Numbered from the stretch's first letter, positions 11,536 to 54,681 are shown. The stretch is 64,000 bases of DNA from Ectobius pallidus (GCA_964059195.1 CAXKWD010000006.1:134352039-134416038), one strand, 5' to 3'. The notes: generated by a model not told the origin, from the sequence alone. Program-made: numbers and translations.

Positions 11536-12715
11536 CAGTGTACATTCCTGAGTGTAAAAAAGGCATAAGTATTGATATTATTGTACTTTTAGAGATATTT
11601 AAAAAAAAGACATAGCATATATTAGTGGAATAGGAATATTTTTCTTATACCCGTAATTTCCACTTCATACCAAAGAATACAAACCTCGTAACTCAGCTAT
11701 TGTTTTTCTTTATAAACACCTTTCTCACAAAATGCTCGCCATTAGTTGTAAATGTCTTCCATTTAGAAAGCTTTCCTTCATAATGTACAATAGAGTTGTG
11801 TTGAATCTAGAACAAGTCAATGCATAGTGACATTGTATTGTTCAAGCAAATCATAGCATTTAACCAAGCTCAAATACAAAAAAAATATTATTGTTCATTT
11901 GCAGACTTCTAGTTTGTAGTGATATTGTGTGATGTGCCTAAATTGGCATATAATTAATAATATCAAAACCTAGATTCCATCCCCTTTATGACAATTAAAA
12001 AGATGACAGGCCTTTAAAATAAAAAAATCAAGATTTTGGCAGTTGATCTTCGTTATCTTGATCCCCATAATAAAATTGTGAAATTCTTTACGTTTACAAT
12101 ACAACAAAGCAAGACTATATAACTTACCCCCCAAAAATTGCTAGTTTATTTAAATTTATTACTAGTAACTGGTTTTTGAGAGGACTCCCTCTCATCATCA
12201 GTTACATCAAACTGCCAAACTTCCGTCTTGTACCACCCAGTGTCGCTGCAGTTTAACGACTTTTCCAAGTAGGCCTCACTCATTCTCCCCTGGGAAGTTT
12301 TGAAGGTCATTCTTGTGTTTCTCTTATTTATCTTTTTCAATATTATCTGTTGAATTGAATGATGAAGATTGTTTAGCAGAACCACTTCCTTGACTACTTC
12401 GTGATCAGAATTCCATACATGTGCTTTCAATGAACTTTTAATTTTGCCCCTTCTAATATTTCCTGAAATGCTATCTCCATCTATTATAGAGGTTCCTTTT
12501 TGTTTTATCTATATACATTATCATAGTCAGTACACATTATCTTATAGATAGACAAATTTTGTCTTTCAGTTCTTTTCTTAGCAGAAACTTACTTTAAAAT
12601 GATTCTGTAGTGCCAACTTTATATTATGTCCTTTGATGCTTATCATTGTTATTCTCAAGCAAGAGGTGATGTTGATCTGGATTCCAACTCTAGCGTACAT
12701 TATTCCTCGTTACAG
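11536..12715. other. SNX25-like 3' flank / probable 3' UTR
   Basis: AT-rich sequence after the stop. An AATAAA-like hexamer occurs near 12020, but no transcript end can be fixed. A minus-strand frame at 12146-12430 has no recognisable domain. Confidence 0.4.
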
Positions 12716-13022
12716 GATGTAACAGAAAAGTAGACCAAAACATTGGGGAAAGATTCCTTGCATATAGAGGGTTGAAATTATGTTATATGAACATGGGTCC
12801 AAAAATGTTTTATTTCCTGGTTAGAGCCCTTTTTCTGCAACTCTGGGCTGACATTATTGGTGACTGTTTCGTGGGACCTTAAGCACTGCCACATCGTCTC
12901 AATGGACAAACATTCACTTCAAAAGAAGCCAGCCATGAAAGCCTAAATACTTACAAACGTAATTACCTGTCCTGTTGAAACATGTGTCATTACGAATACG
13001 ACAAGACGTGTACTTCATGTAT

Positions 13023-13553
13023 GGGTCATTCCATGTCAAGTGAACCAATGGAAAAACGTGACCACCTCCGATTTTAGTCATACTTGGTTGTCATGAAGTA
13101 CCACCTGAGATATGTTGAAGTACAAAATATCAGATTTTTATGTGTTGTAGTTTTCCAGTTATACCCTTCTGAAATATGGAAAAAAACCAAATTTTCTGCA
13201 TAAGTGCAATCACAAAATGACGCATAAATCAAGCTGGAATTGACATAGATGAGTGGGAAAAGTATCAAAATGTAGCTTATATTATGAGCTTTAATTTGAT
13301 ACGTCACACGACTACTTTCGAAAAAAAATATTTTCAAGGTTACCCAAAAAAAATTTGAAAACTGAATTTTTCAAAAACCTATATTTTGAAAATTTTGAAA
13401 CAATTCTCATAGAAACATACATATTTCAGCATCATGTCCTACAAGTTTTGATAAGGGATCGCAATGGGATCATATTTTTTTACATTTATAACAAATACTA
13501 TGCACGCTGGGTAAGAATATATGACACAGGAATATTGCACTTAATTCTAAAAT
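13023..13553. repeat. Left terminal inverted repeat of the Sola-like transposon
   Basis: It pairs with 16247-16790. The right copy has a short extra stretch (about 16750-16765) and scattered substitutions. Several short reading frames in both arms are mirror images and are not genes. Confidence 0.8.
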
Positions 13554-13701
13554 CCATTCCTTTGTCCAGGGAGTTGTTACCAACATGCATATACCAACTT
13601 GTGCAAGTGGTCAAATGGGTATGAGTAAACACAGTCTGCAAGCATGTGAGTCAGCCAGGGAATGCAAGTTGTAACCTGTTGGACCTGGCTTCAGTTGTGC
13701 C

Positions 13702-16176
13702 TTGACTCTCATGCAGTGTGCTTCCTTTCTTCAAAGGCTGTACAAAGACTGTATTGCTGCATGTAAAGTAGTGGGTTCAGTGATTAAAATAGGCATTGTG
13801 TATTTCCCCAGTATGGCTGAAAAAGTAAGTGAAACAGCAAAGATTTTCTGCTGCAACCCTTTCAAGAAAGACAGACATCAGGGTGTGAAAAGAAGTGTGA
13901 GGCCTGTTACTGACTGGATGTGTGACATGTTTGACACCATTGTGGTAGGTATGAAAATTTGTGACAGTTGTAGGAAAGAACTATCAAAGCAGAAACAGGT
14001 TACAGATACAACAGATGACTGTTTAGTACCAGTAGCCAATACCACTAGGCCTACTAATGTTGATGAATCATTTGTAGCTTTAGATGTTACCTTAGAGTAC
14101 CTTAATAAGTCTCTAAGCTCTCTAGAGGAGTCACCTGTTGCTAAGAGGAAGTTGCAAATGAAATCATACTGTGATAAAAAATACAGTAAAATAAAAAAAT
14201 GTTTGACAGAAAAGGTACTAACAGCAGCAAGTACAAATACAGAGAAAACTGTTGACCATAAATCAGAATCATGTGAAGTCATTTGTCAGCTAAAAGAAAA
14301 GTTTCAAGAAGAAAATATAAGTGTTAGTGAAAAATTGCAAATTTTAACAGTACTACCTAAAAGCTGGTCATGCAGTGAAATACAAAATGAATTTCAGGTT
14401 AGCAACAGAATGGCAAGAAAAGCTAAAGCATTGGTGAAAGCGAAGGGTATTCTGGCAACACCAAATCCTAAACCAGGAAAGGTTTTAAATGAATCTGTGA
14501 TTGAGAAGGTAATAGGGTTCTACAACAGTGATGATGTCAGCCGTCTTATGCCTGGAAAAAAAGATTTTGTTTCTGTGAAAACGGGTGACAGTAGTAGAAT
14601 TCATGTACAGAAGAGGCTAGTGATGGGCAACTTGAAGGAAGTGTACGAGCTGTTCAAAAACAAAAATCCTACTGATAAGATTGGATTTTCGAAATTTGCT
14701 GATTTACGACCTAAACATTGCGTCTTGGCTGGAGGAAGTGGTACCCACACAGTATGCGTTTGTACAGTGCATCAGAATGTTAAATTAATGCTACAAGTGT
14801 TGAAATCCAAACAAATTACACTGAATGATGGCACAGATATAAGTAATTATAATTCCTGTTTAGCGAAGTTAATGTGTGAAGAGCCAGGCACAGCATGCCA
14901 CCTTAATGAATGTCCTTCATGTCCAGGTGTAGATAATTTGAAAGATGAGTTACAGTTGCTGCTAGATAATGAACTGGTGGACAACATTACATACAAGCAG
15001 TGGGTTTCTGTTGACAGATGTAATTTAGTAACCTTCATCAAAACTGCAGATGAGTTTATAGAAACTTTGTGTGAACAGTTGTTGATTTTGAAGAGACATT
15101 CTTTTATTGCAAGAAGACAGGCAGAATATTATAATCACTTGAAGCAGAATATTGGAGTAAATGAAGCTGTGGTATGTATGGACTTTGCAGAAAATTATTC
15201 GTTTGTACTACAGGATGAAGCCCAGTCTTTTCATTGGAACAATGATCAAGCAACTATTTTTCCTATAGCAGTCTACTACAATGATCATAATATACACTAC
15301 AAAAGTATTGTATGTATCTCTGAATGTCTACAGCATGACACCACTGCTGTTCATTTATTCCAGAAAAGGCTTATCTCTCATTTGAAGTTGGAAGTAATTA
15401 GAGATTTGAAAAAAATTTACTACTTCTCAGATGGTGCAGCTGCGCAATTTAAAAACAGAAAAAACTTTTCAAACTTATGCCACCATGTTCATGATTTTGG
15501 AATTGAGGCAGAGTGGCATTTCTATGCAACAGCCCATGGGAAAGGAGTATGTGACGGTCTGGGTGGTACTGTGAAAAGACTTGCAGGAAAGGCAAGCCTA
15601 CAGCGGCCATACGAGCATCAAATCATGACACCAGCACAGCTGTTTACATGGAGTGAGGAAAACATCGACTCCATGCAGTTCTTCTTCTTCAATGAAGCAC
15701 AATACAACAAAGAGGAAAAAATACTTGCAGACAGATTTCTGTCTACAAAAGCAATACCAGGCACACAGAAGTTCCACAGTTTCATCCCATTGTCAGATAA
15801 AGTGTTGTTGACAAAGGTATTTTCAAGAAGTGAACAGTCATCCACTTTTTCAGTGTTAGGACCACGTGTGCAACAGAGGCTGAAGCTAGCAGAAGTAAAA
15901 GGATATGTTACATGTGAGAACAACAATCATTGGTGGCTTGGTGTAGTTGTGGACAAAAATGAGACAGCACAGATAGTGGAACTGATGTTTCTGCACCCTG
16001 CAGGTCCTTCTCCATCATTTACTTTCAAAAGTGACTGTCCAAATAAACTGACTGTGCCTCTCTCTCAGATCCTCACCCTTGTGCAACCTACATGTCCCAC
16101 TGGCCGTAGTTATTACCTCTCGAAGGAAGAGATGGATGCGGCAACCATGGCTCTAGAAAATTACTGTAGACAATAA
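13702..16176 (+). CDS. Transposase-like protein of the Sola-like element
   Basis: An 824-codon frame fills the element. The real start may be the internal Met at 13813 (MAEKVSETAKIFCCNPFKK), which begins a small Cys-rich module (ICDSCRKEL). A helix-turn-helix-like stretch follows (SWSCSEIQNEFQVSNRMARK, about residues 218-237). Then come FYNSDDVSRLMPGKKD, C352-x-C354-x2-H357 and C399-x4-C404-x2-C407, probable zinc ligands. The C-terminal half has acidic residues spaced like an RNase H-fold DDE/D core: D494 (VVCMDFAENY), D577 (YYFSDGAAAQFKN) and D618 (HGKGVCDGLGGTVK). No frameshift or stop is seen, so activity is possible. Proteins of this general type occur in many invertebrate genomes. I infer the transposase role from the flanking repeats and motifs. 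Confidence 0.8.
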   Translation: MTLMQCASFLQRLYKDCIAACKVVGSVIKIGIVYFPSMAEKVSETAKIFCCNPFKKDRHQGVKRSVRPVTDWMCDMFDTIVVGMKICDSCRKELSKQKQVTDTTDDCLVPVANTTRPTNVDESFVALDVTLEYLNKSLSSLEESPVAKRKLQMKSYCDKKYSKIKKCLTEKVLTAASTNTEKTVDHKSESCEVICQLKEKFQEENISVSEKLQILTVLPKSWSCSEIQNEFQVSNRMARKAKALVKAKGILATPNPKPGKVLNESVIEKVIGFYNSDDVSRLMPGKKDFVSVKTGDSSRIHVQKRLVMGNLKEVYELFKNKNPTDKIGFSKFADLRPKHCVLAGGSGTHTVCVCTVHQNVKLMLQVLKSKQITLNDGTDISNYNSCLAKLMCEEPGTACHLNECPSCPGVDNLKDELQLLLDNELVDNITYKQWVSVDRCNLVTFIKTADEFIETLCEQLLILKRHSFIARRQAEYYNHLKQNIGVNEAVVCMDFAENYSFVLQDEAQSFHWNNDQATIFPIAVYYNDHNIHYKSIVCISECLQHDTTAVHLFQKRLISHLKLEVIRDLKKIYYFSDGAAAQFKNRKNFSNLCHHVHDFGIEAEWHFYATAHGKGVCDGLGGTVKRLAGKASLQRPYEHQIMTPAQLFTWSEENIDSMQFFFFNEAQYNKEEKILADRFLSTKAIPGTQKFHSFIPLSDKVLLTKVFSRSEQSSTFSVLGPRVQQRLKLAEVKGYVTCENNNHWWLGVVVDKNETAQIVELMFLHPAGPSPSFTFKSDCPNKLTVPLSQILTLVQPTCPTGRSYYLSKEEMDAATMALENYCRQ

Positions 16177-16246
16177 ATTCACGTTTTTGTCATTGAAGAA
16201 GGGAAGGTAACATGTTTTCTGTAAGTTTTTCTTTTTGATTGTAATG

Positions 16247-16790
16247 AAATTTTAGAATTAAGTGCAAGATTACGGTGCCATATATTCTTACCCAGCGTGC
16301 ATAGTATTTGTTATAAATGTAAAAAAATATGATCCCATTTCGATCCCATAACAAAACTTGTAGGACATGATGCTGAAATATGTATGTTTCTGTGAGATTT
16401 TTTTCAAAATTTTCAAAATATAGGTTTTTGAAAAATTCAGTTTTCAAATTTTTTGGGGGTAACCTTGAAAATATTTTTTTTTCGAAAGTACTCGTGTGAC
16501 ATATCAAATTAAAGCTCATAATATAAGCTACATTTTGGTACTTTTCCCACTCATCTATGTCAATTCCAGCTTGATTTATGCGTCATTTTGTGATTGCACT
16601 TATGCAGAAAATTTGGTTTTTTTCCATATTTCAGAAGGGTATAACTGGAAAACTACAACACATAAAAATCTGATATTTTGCACTTTAACATATCTCAGGT
16701 GGTACTTCATGACAACCAAGTATGACTAAAATCGGAGATGGTCATGTTCAAAATTGACAAAAAATTGGTTCACTTGACATGGAATGACCC
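16247..16790. repeat. Right terminal inverted repeat of the Sola-like transposon
   Basis: Reverse complement of 13023-13553. It starts about 70 bp after the stop codon of the transposase frame and ends CATGGAATGACCC before the GTAT duplication. Confidence 0.8.
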
Positions 16791-17304
16791 GTATGATTGA
16801 GCTCCTGCTCATTTTATCCTCTGTGTTCATCACTTTATGAACAGACAGTTCTATGGTAAATAGTAAGAGGTGGACCAGTTCCTTGGCCTCAATGCTCGCC
16901 TGACCTAAATTGCCAGATTTTTATTTGTGGGGGAATTTAAATTTAAAAAATCTTGTACTTTGTATTCTGCAAGGCTGTTAGATAATACGGGATACTTCAG
17001 GGATACATCCGCACATCAGGGAGTCCATGCAATGCCAGGTTGACGGATGTATCTGTGATAATGGAGAACATTTTGAACATTTCATTTGATGCTCTGTTGG
17101 CCACAATTCTGTTTTTGAATACCTTTTCGTATGATTTTCTGTTTTCCACAGTTCTGTTTTTGAGGAGGCTATTCTGCTAAGTGGTGTAGGTTTAGAGAAA
17201 GGGCTCTAAGCATTTTCAAACCCATGTTCATATAACATAATTTCACCTTCTTTAGGTAAGGGATCTTTCACCAAAGTTTTGGCCTACCTTTTTGTTACAC
17301 TCGA

Positions 17305-18150
17305 TATAAACCTAAACAACAGAATGAGATGCTCCATTAACAAAACCTATTTCCTTCCAATTCCAGCATGAGATAAACAGTAGGCCCTTGTCTGTTGAAC
17401 ATACAGAAGATAACTGCATGAACGGAATCCCAAGGAATCGCAATGATGTACATAGACCCAATAGGTGAGTGGAAAACTTCTGTCATTTGTTTCTTATGTA
17501 TTTTTTTTTATGTATTAAGTAGTTATTTTGTAGTATAGTTCCTATTACTGTACATGTATATTTTAATTTTGTTTTTGCATTGTTTAGACTTTTTGTTATT
17601 TTATTATGATTTTTTGTATTTTAATAATGATTTTATAAAACATGTCTAGTAAACCCTCTTTAATATGAACTCAGATAAGAACATCAATTCAGTTTCATAA
17701 ATCATTGGAACAGTCCCAGCAAAAACCTATTTGTTTTTTAAGAAATTATACAGCGGAATATCAGTTGTCTGAACTAATTGACACTGAGAGTAATTTGGAT
17801 TTTCAATTTGTTTGGATTATTGAATATGTACAATTTATTGCATTGAAACTGAAAGAAAGTATAATAATAATAATGAAGACCAGTAATGTTAACGGAAGCA
17901 TTCACTAATTTTTGCTGCACTAACTTGACCACACTTATCATTTCTTCATATAACATTTGCTTTGTTTTGAAAACAAAAACCACAAATGTAAAAGGGATGT
18001 GCATGTTTAACAGGAGGCTGTAAACATACAGCATTAACTAATGTTAGGGCTCCATCTATCAGAACAAGTTTTGCTACGACCCACACTTGTTCACTGAAAA
18101 TCTTCTAGCTTTCTTCATTCTGTTCTTTCCCATCCATTCCCTCAGCAAAA
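17305..18150. other. Intergenic, no clear feature
   Basis: AT-rich. One stretch (17367-17464) is open and bounded by acceptor-like and donor-like sites, but it matches nothing I know. Confidence 0.5.
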
Positions 18151-18158
18151 GTAATAAT

Positions 18159-18888
18159 TAGACTTCGGACTTTTAGGTCGCTAAAAATGCTGTTTTAGGT
18201 ACCTAAAATAGGCTCTAAAAATTGGAAAATAGGTTCTAAAAATCGTAAAATAGTCTCTTATAAAATCGTTAAGTTGCCAATTTTCTGAAATATCTCGATT
18301 GCAATGCAGAATATTATATTTATTGAAGTCACCATTAATCAATAATCCTGATAAAACACAGGTATAGGCCTATGGTACAAAGAATTATACAGACCTATTA
18401 CTAGGGCCTGTATTACTACCATAACAGTGAAAACCTGCGCCCAGAAGCTACGCATATCATACTGTACTAGCATATTCAACTCCTTGTATCCCTCAGTGAT
18501 TCAGAAAACTACTTTTTTTTCCGTATGTGGGAGTCGGGAGAAAAACACATTTTCTTGGGAATTCCAAGGAATTTTTCTACTGAAGACGAAACATTCCTTA
18601 CTATTTAACCACGTCACAAATGTGTCATGTACTGCACATTCCAAGCTAAAAATTTAGTACGAACTGAAAATAAATGCTAGAATTTATAACAAAAAATGAT
18701 TCATTTTGAACTTTAGAGGAAAAACAAGCAAAAAGGCAATATTAGGCTATAACGTAAAAATAGGCTGTTTTAGGTCCTAAAAAAGTATCAGTTTTAGGCA
18801 TAGTCACTTATGAAACATGCATATATAAGTTTTCGTCCATACATCACTTAAGGATTAAAATAGGTTTTTACCTAAAATCCGAAGTCTA
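18159..18888. mobile_element. hAT-like non-autonomous element, 8-bp duplication GTAATAAT
   Basis: The ends TAGACTTCGGACTTTTAGGT and ACCTAAAATCCGAAGTCTA are inverted repeats. The flanks are an exact 8-bp direct repeat GTAATAAT (18151-18158, 18889-18896). Both arms contain several tTTTAGG / CCTAAAA repeats. The 730 bp have no transposase frame. The 8-bp duplication indicates hAT. Confidence 0.8.
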
Positions 18889-19249
18889 GTAATAATATAT
18901 AAGTAAAATGGTGGTTTGGATTACTGGCATTCTACTGTATTTGGTTAGACAATTTTCGTTACACAAACTTATCTAAGATGTTTATTCTCCTACTGTAGAC
19001 AACATGATTCAACTTTTATGCTGATGATCATATCAGTTTCAAGCTATTCAGCAGCTTAAGCAATATGAGTCGGAACATTGTGAAAAACACCACAATAATG
19101 TGGTAAAGTTAACTGGCCACAGGTCTTTAAAAAAATAAGAAGGGGAGATAGAGAATTATGGTGAAGAAGAATTTCAGAATCCTACCTCTATTTTATCGCT
19201 ACGCATCTACAAGTTTTGATAGATACCTGCACGTGTATCTACTGGCTGC

Positions 19250-20251
19250 CAGGGTTGTTAAAAAACATGTTAAAAAAAAAAACTTTTTTTTTTGTTTAAA
19301 ACGTTTTATATGTGAACAACAATGTTGGTTGTTTTAAACGTGTTTTTTTTTTTCGTTTTTTATGTTTACAACAATGTTGTTTGTTTAAAAAAAGTTTAAA
19401 TTGTTCATTTTGTTTAAATCAACCATTTTAATGTATAGGGCCTATTATATACATATACATATATATATATATACACAGTTGAAATGTTTAAAACATTTTA
19501 AACAATTTGTTTTAAACATTTTTTAGCATATGTTTATAACACTTATTAATTGGGTGTTAAATTTAATTATGCAGACAATTTACATTTTGTCAATCCAATG
19601 ACACCCTGTGCTAAGATGTTCAAGATTTACGAGTCGTAGACTTAATAGTATTTGAAAATACATTTTGTACCAGTAGTATTTGTTTATGATTTAATAGTTC
19701 ATGATTAATAAAAAATAATACAAACTACTGTTTAATTACTGCCTTTACTGCTCAACTGATGATTGAGTTTCACCATGCTCTACGTGGTCTTAGCCGCCTT
19801 ACATTATCATACTTACAAGGAATATCCTACTACAGTGTTGCCAAATTGACACATTCAATATTTAATATCAATAATCTCTTTCTTTAAAAAGGAAGACCAC
19901 AAAATAGATGGTAGGATGCAGTCAGAAAAAATTCAAATCAATTACTCAAAATCAGAAACTGGAAGCTGGCGACAGAGGATAGAGAAGTCTGGAGGAAAAG
20001 GATACAAAAGACACTACCTCACATGATTGTCTGGTATTCTGGCCCTAGTTTTTTTTTGTTTTCTGTTTACAACACTAACAGGGTGTCACTGACTTGACAA
20101 AATGTAAATTGTCTTCATAATTAAATATAACACACAATTAAAAAATGATTTAAATATATGCTAAAAAAAACATGTTTAAAACAGATTGTTTAAAACGTTT
20201 TAAACAAACTTAAAAAAAACACAAGCACTTGTTTTAAACATTCCAACCCTG
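19250..20251. mobile_element. hAT non-autonomous element, 8-bp duplication CTGGCTGC
   Basis: The termini CAGGGTTG and CAACCCTG are flanked by a perfect 8-bp repeat CTGGCTGC (19242-19249, 20252-20259). The subterminal DNA is rich in GTTTAAAAC palindromes. Part of the interior (19890-20035) is a degraded LINE protein tail, so the element either captured it or was entered by it. Confidence 0.85.
19890..20035 (+). pseudogene. LINE reverse transcriptase C-terminal tail remnant
   Basis: The frame reads GRPQNRW, a stop, then DAVRKN and NWKLATEDREVWRKRIQ. This matches the conserved end of LINE ORF2 proteins of the GRPRxRW...W..LA.DR..WR type. It has a stop codon and lacks everything upstream. Confidence 0.6.
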
Positions 20252-20259
20252 CTGGCTGC

Positions 20260-21850
20260 TTCTTGCAAGCGCCTTTTCAGACAGTACATTTGATAACTTT
20301 TTAAATAGGTTTTGAACTTTTCTGTGACTGGCTTAAACTGCTATTCTTATCTTGCTAACTTTTGAACACAAATTACAGTTTTTATACGTTTCAGTGTAGT
20401 TGCAGTGTTTTTAATTGTATGAGTTCTAGAAATATACATGTAGCATCTGATTACACATGCACATTCTTAAGTTTATTCGTTTGTACACTTTTTGCTTGGT
20501 TAGTGTTGTTTCAAAGACTTACCTTATTGGTTTATTTTCTTTAAATGGTATTAATTAATCCATGTGTCCAACTTATTTCTTACTCGGTAACTAACTCTGT
20601 TACTGTTATATTAATAGCCACTTCTATGACCCATTTGAATTCACATTAATGAGGGCCTACTATAAAATGTTACATATATATCTCTTCATTTGTTTGAAAT
20701 TTTTATTATGTTTTTTGTTTTAGACCTTGTTTCATGTAGGAGGGATCACTGAAAAAATGATGTTAAATGGAAATGCATCTAAATCTTTCACTGAACACAA
20801 TGAAGTATCTGTATTCCAGTCCTCACTTAGCATTGCCAAGTATCCTGTATCTTGATTTGATTTTAACAAATCCCAGTTCCCGTATTTTACCAAATCCATC
20901 TGATGTAATCATTGAAACCTAACCTACAATTTTTCTTTTAGTTTGTTTTGTTACATTAAGAAAAGACTTTCTCACTAATGAATAATAAGTGAAAAGACAC
21001 ATTAAATAAGACAAAAGTATATTTTATTGCCATAAATAGTACACCATATACCTTAAAGTCTTCTAGCCCAACATCTTGACCATTATGCTATCAGCTTGTT
21101 TGAGTTATCAGGCCTTATCTCTTGGGAAATATGCGGCATGTGAATATTCACTTCCTAAAATCTGAGCAATTAAAGCTTATTCGACAGAGTTTTTGAGTGA
21201 GTATTGGTTTTTTACCTGTATAGATTCAGATTGTAAAAGGTCGATAAAATCGGTGACCAACACACTCGCCATGAGAGTTTTAGTAGTGTCTCCTATTAAG
21301 CTTTAAACAGAACTAGACCTTTGTATTTCTTATGTGCGTATATCATACAGTTGGTGGCAGTTGAAGGATTTCTTTTAAAGTTCCCCAAATAAGTATGTAC
21401 GTATTTTTAAGTGATAAGATATAACCAGATAATGATGCCAAAAATTATTCCAATTATCCTATCACAGTATGATTTTGTAATAATGGTCTCCAACTATTAA
21501 AGTAAAAATCGATCATTTCAATATGGGAGAATAAAGCCAGTCAACGAATCATACAAATGTCTGTGGCTACCAGACCCTCCTGTATGAATTGTAGAACAAT
21601 CTTAATGGATGACGTGTCGGTGAAATTTACTTGGCTATAGTTATTTCAGAAACAGTTCTTTCAGATACTTTCTTGTTTCTATGCATGTGTAACTATTTCC
21701 TCAGTAATCAGTATGGGGAGATAGTGATCTTTACTGTTAAATAAATTTAGATAAAGTTAGATAAATTTAGGGTTTTGATTTTAAAATATAGGACTTATAT
21801 ATAAATGGAAGGGAAAGTTGTGTTTTCTTATTAATACCAATATAATAGCA
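20260..21850. other. Intergenic, no clear feature
   Basis: AT-rich sequence. I find no convincing exon, RNA gene or paired termini. Confidence 0.5.
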
Positions 21851-21854
21851 ATAT

Positions 21855-22120
21855 ATATTGCACTCGTCACCAGAGAATGAAATGGGCTGGACATGTTGCG
21901 CACATTTGGGAGGCACGACATATCTCAAAAATATTGACTGGGAGTCCTTAAGGGAAAAGATCACTTGGAAGACCTAGATGTAGATGGGAGGACAATATTA
22001 GGATAGATTTAAGAGTAGGATTTCGAGGGATGGTTGGATGGAGTTAGCACAGAATACGGTTGAGTGGCGGGCTTAGGTAAAAGCGTTAATGAACCTTCGG
22101 GTTCCATAAAATAGATAATA
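21855..22120 (+). pseudogene. RTE-like LINE 3' end remnant
   Basis: The frame reads RMKWAGHVAHIWEARHISKI, then GKRSLGRPRCRWEDNIRIDL with an in-frame stop and later frameshifts. It ends in a 3' tail GGTTCCATAAAATAGATAAT. This is the standard tail of insect endonuclease-reverse transcriptases. A second copy with the same tail lies inverted at 53680-53975. Confidence 0.75.
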
Positions 22121-22129
22121 CTCCTTCAG

Positions 22130-23381
22130 CTTGCTTAGGAATTGTCTATTGCCATTGAGTAAGTAAGTATAATAGCAATATATATAAATGATTATTATTA
22201 CTGATTGTTTTCTTAATTTATTAATTTATTAGTTTTTCCCTCAAGAACACAAGCCTTTTTGTACCAAGTTTTCACATAAGGTATATTTCATATTTTCTAA
22301 TTTACTTGGGTTGTTAAGTTACTTAGGGATTTCCTGAATATATAACCTATAATAATGGTAGCTGCTTTCTGTAGTGCAATCTAGACATTTGAAGAAGGTT
22401 TAAGGTCCTTGGCTTATGAGTAGTTCTTCGGTATAGTTCCACTGCTGGATGTTACCTAATCGGGACCCCGCTTGTCTGGATTCAAAAAAACAACTTTTTG
22501 TTTTGTTAATCCTACATCAGTTTGTAGGTTAAAACTTAGATCTACGCGTACAGTAGAGTTAAAACTAAAATTAAATTGTAGGAAAAGTTTTATTTATATT
22601 TATAAGTTATATTTATCAAAATAATCTATATAATATAGTTTTACCAATCTCCAACTTGTGTTACAGTACAGTAGGTGCATTTTCAAGAGAATTTCTGTTT
22701 AATCCATACTTTCAGTGATCTGGACAGGGTCCTGTCTCATCTGGCCTGTATTAGCGGGACTCTACTGCATATCCTTCAGAGTTTTTGCAATGGTAACAGT
22801 TCCTTATACTTCGTGTTTTAGGAGAAATAATGTCTTTTGAACATTGTTCTTATTAATAAGTGCTGCTACATTAACCACATAAGTTTCTTTATTTAATTTA
22901 TCAATCAGTGTTATTCAGGGCTGCTAAAATAATTGTTATTTTGTTCATGATAACGATAATGACATTGACAAGGATGGTGATGACAAGGATGATGACAAGA
23001 TAAGGATAATATGCTCATTTTGTAAGTGTTGATAATACCCATATAATAATAGCCTACCTATTTAGTCATGAAGAAATAGGATTTTGAAGTGGAAATAGTT
23101 TTCATGTTAAGTTGCCAAGTTTCCAAGCTCATCCACATAAATATTCCCATTCGCTTATGATTTCTTTCTTCTTTGTGATATAGTTTTGAATGGCTACCAT
23201 AGGTTTTGAGCTTTAGCATGGAAGTCCTTTGTATCATTACGGTACTAATATCCACGTCTACTTAAGACATAGATTACTTAAAATAATTTAATTTTATTTT
23301 CTTTCTATTGAGTTTCTTTTCTATGCTGTCTTTGCATGTTAGTCCTTTATTGCATTTTATTGTTTACAATATTTGAGTAAT
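22130..23381. other. Intergenic, 3' flank of the transaminase gene
   Basis: AT-rich, with a short GATGACAAG repeat near 22975-23000. Weak inverted blocks near 22455 and 22725 (CGGGACCCCG / CGGGACTC) hint at a decayed TIR element. Confidence 0.4.
23346..23361 (-). promoter_or_regulatory. Two AATAAA polyadenylation signals
   Basis: On the minus strand AATAAA occurs at 23361-23356 and 23351-23346, 20-40 bases after the stop codon of the transaminase gene. This is a plausible transcript end with a very short 3' UTR. Confidence 0.55.
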
Positions 23382-54388
<31,007 letters not shown>

Positions 54389-54681
54389 GTTGATAGGCTG
54401 ACAAAAAGTTGCTTCGCCTACACCGTACACTGCAGTTTCGCGAAATGAACCAAGGTTTTTGCATTCACTTTTCCTAAGAGATGAAGTCAGCCTCTGTAAC
54501 AGTGATAAGATTAAGACATGCCACAAGTATAAATCTATGCCGCCTCTTTCCATCCATCCTAACCAAGCACAACAGCTGTTTTCTCTTCTGTCTTGGATAC
54601 TTAGATAGTTAACTTTACTTGCAACATACCCTTGAGTTTGCAAAACGTATGACTATTTAAACTAAAATTAATCTTAATGAC

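Larger units (their letters stand above)
13023..16790 (+). mobile_element. Sola-like DNA transposon, apparently full length, GTAT duplication
   Basis: The termini GGGTCATTCCATGTCAAG and CTTGACATGGAATGACCC are exact inverted repeats. The inverted repeat extends to about 530-545 bp on each side (13023-13553, 16247-16790) with few differences. The flanks carry a 4-bp direct repeat GTAT (13019-13022, 16791-16794). Between the repeats lies a single uninterrupted 824-codon frame. It sits inside an older mariner-like remnant, so it is the younger insertion. Long inverted repeats, GGGT ends and a 4-bp duplication point to the Sola superfamily; without a database search that assignment is inference. 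Confidence 0.82.
12716..17304 (+). mobile_element. Mariner-like remnant split by a younger transposon
   Basis: Outer inverted repeats (12716-12860 and about 17165-17304) share GTAACA, CCAAAAC, AAATTATGTTATATGAACAT and TTAGAGCCCTTT blocks. The left half keeps a degraded IIGDCFVGP piece (about 12850-12880). The right half keeps GGPVPWPQCSPDLN (about 16870) and an EHFEHFI-stop end (about 17080). These are marks of Tc1/mariner transposases with the WP-SPDLNP motif. Without the 3768-bp insertion plus its duplication it would be about 0.8 kb, so it is internally deleted and dead. Confidence 0.65.

Noticed and set aside
12146..12430. 94-codon minus-strand frame
   Set aside because: No start context or domain; it lies in the 3' flank of the SNX25-like gene and may be repeat-derived.
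13878..14282. 134-codon minus-strand frame within the transposase gene
   Set aside because: Shadow of the plus-strand 824-codon frame.
17367..17464. Possible exon with acceptor-like and donor-like borders, open in one frame
   Set aside because: No family resemblance, no neighbouring exon in phase, and the SNX25-like gene already ends at 11535.
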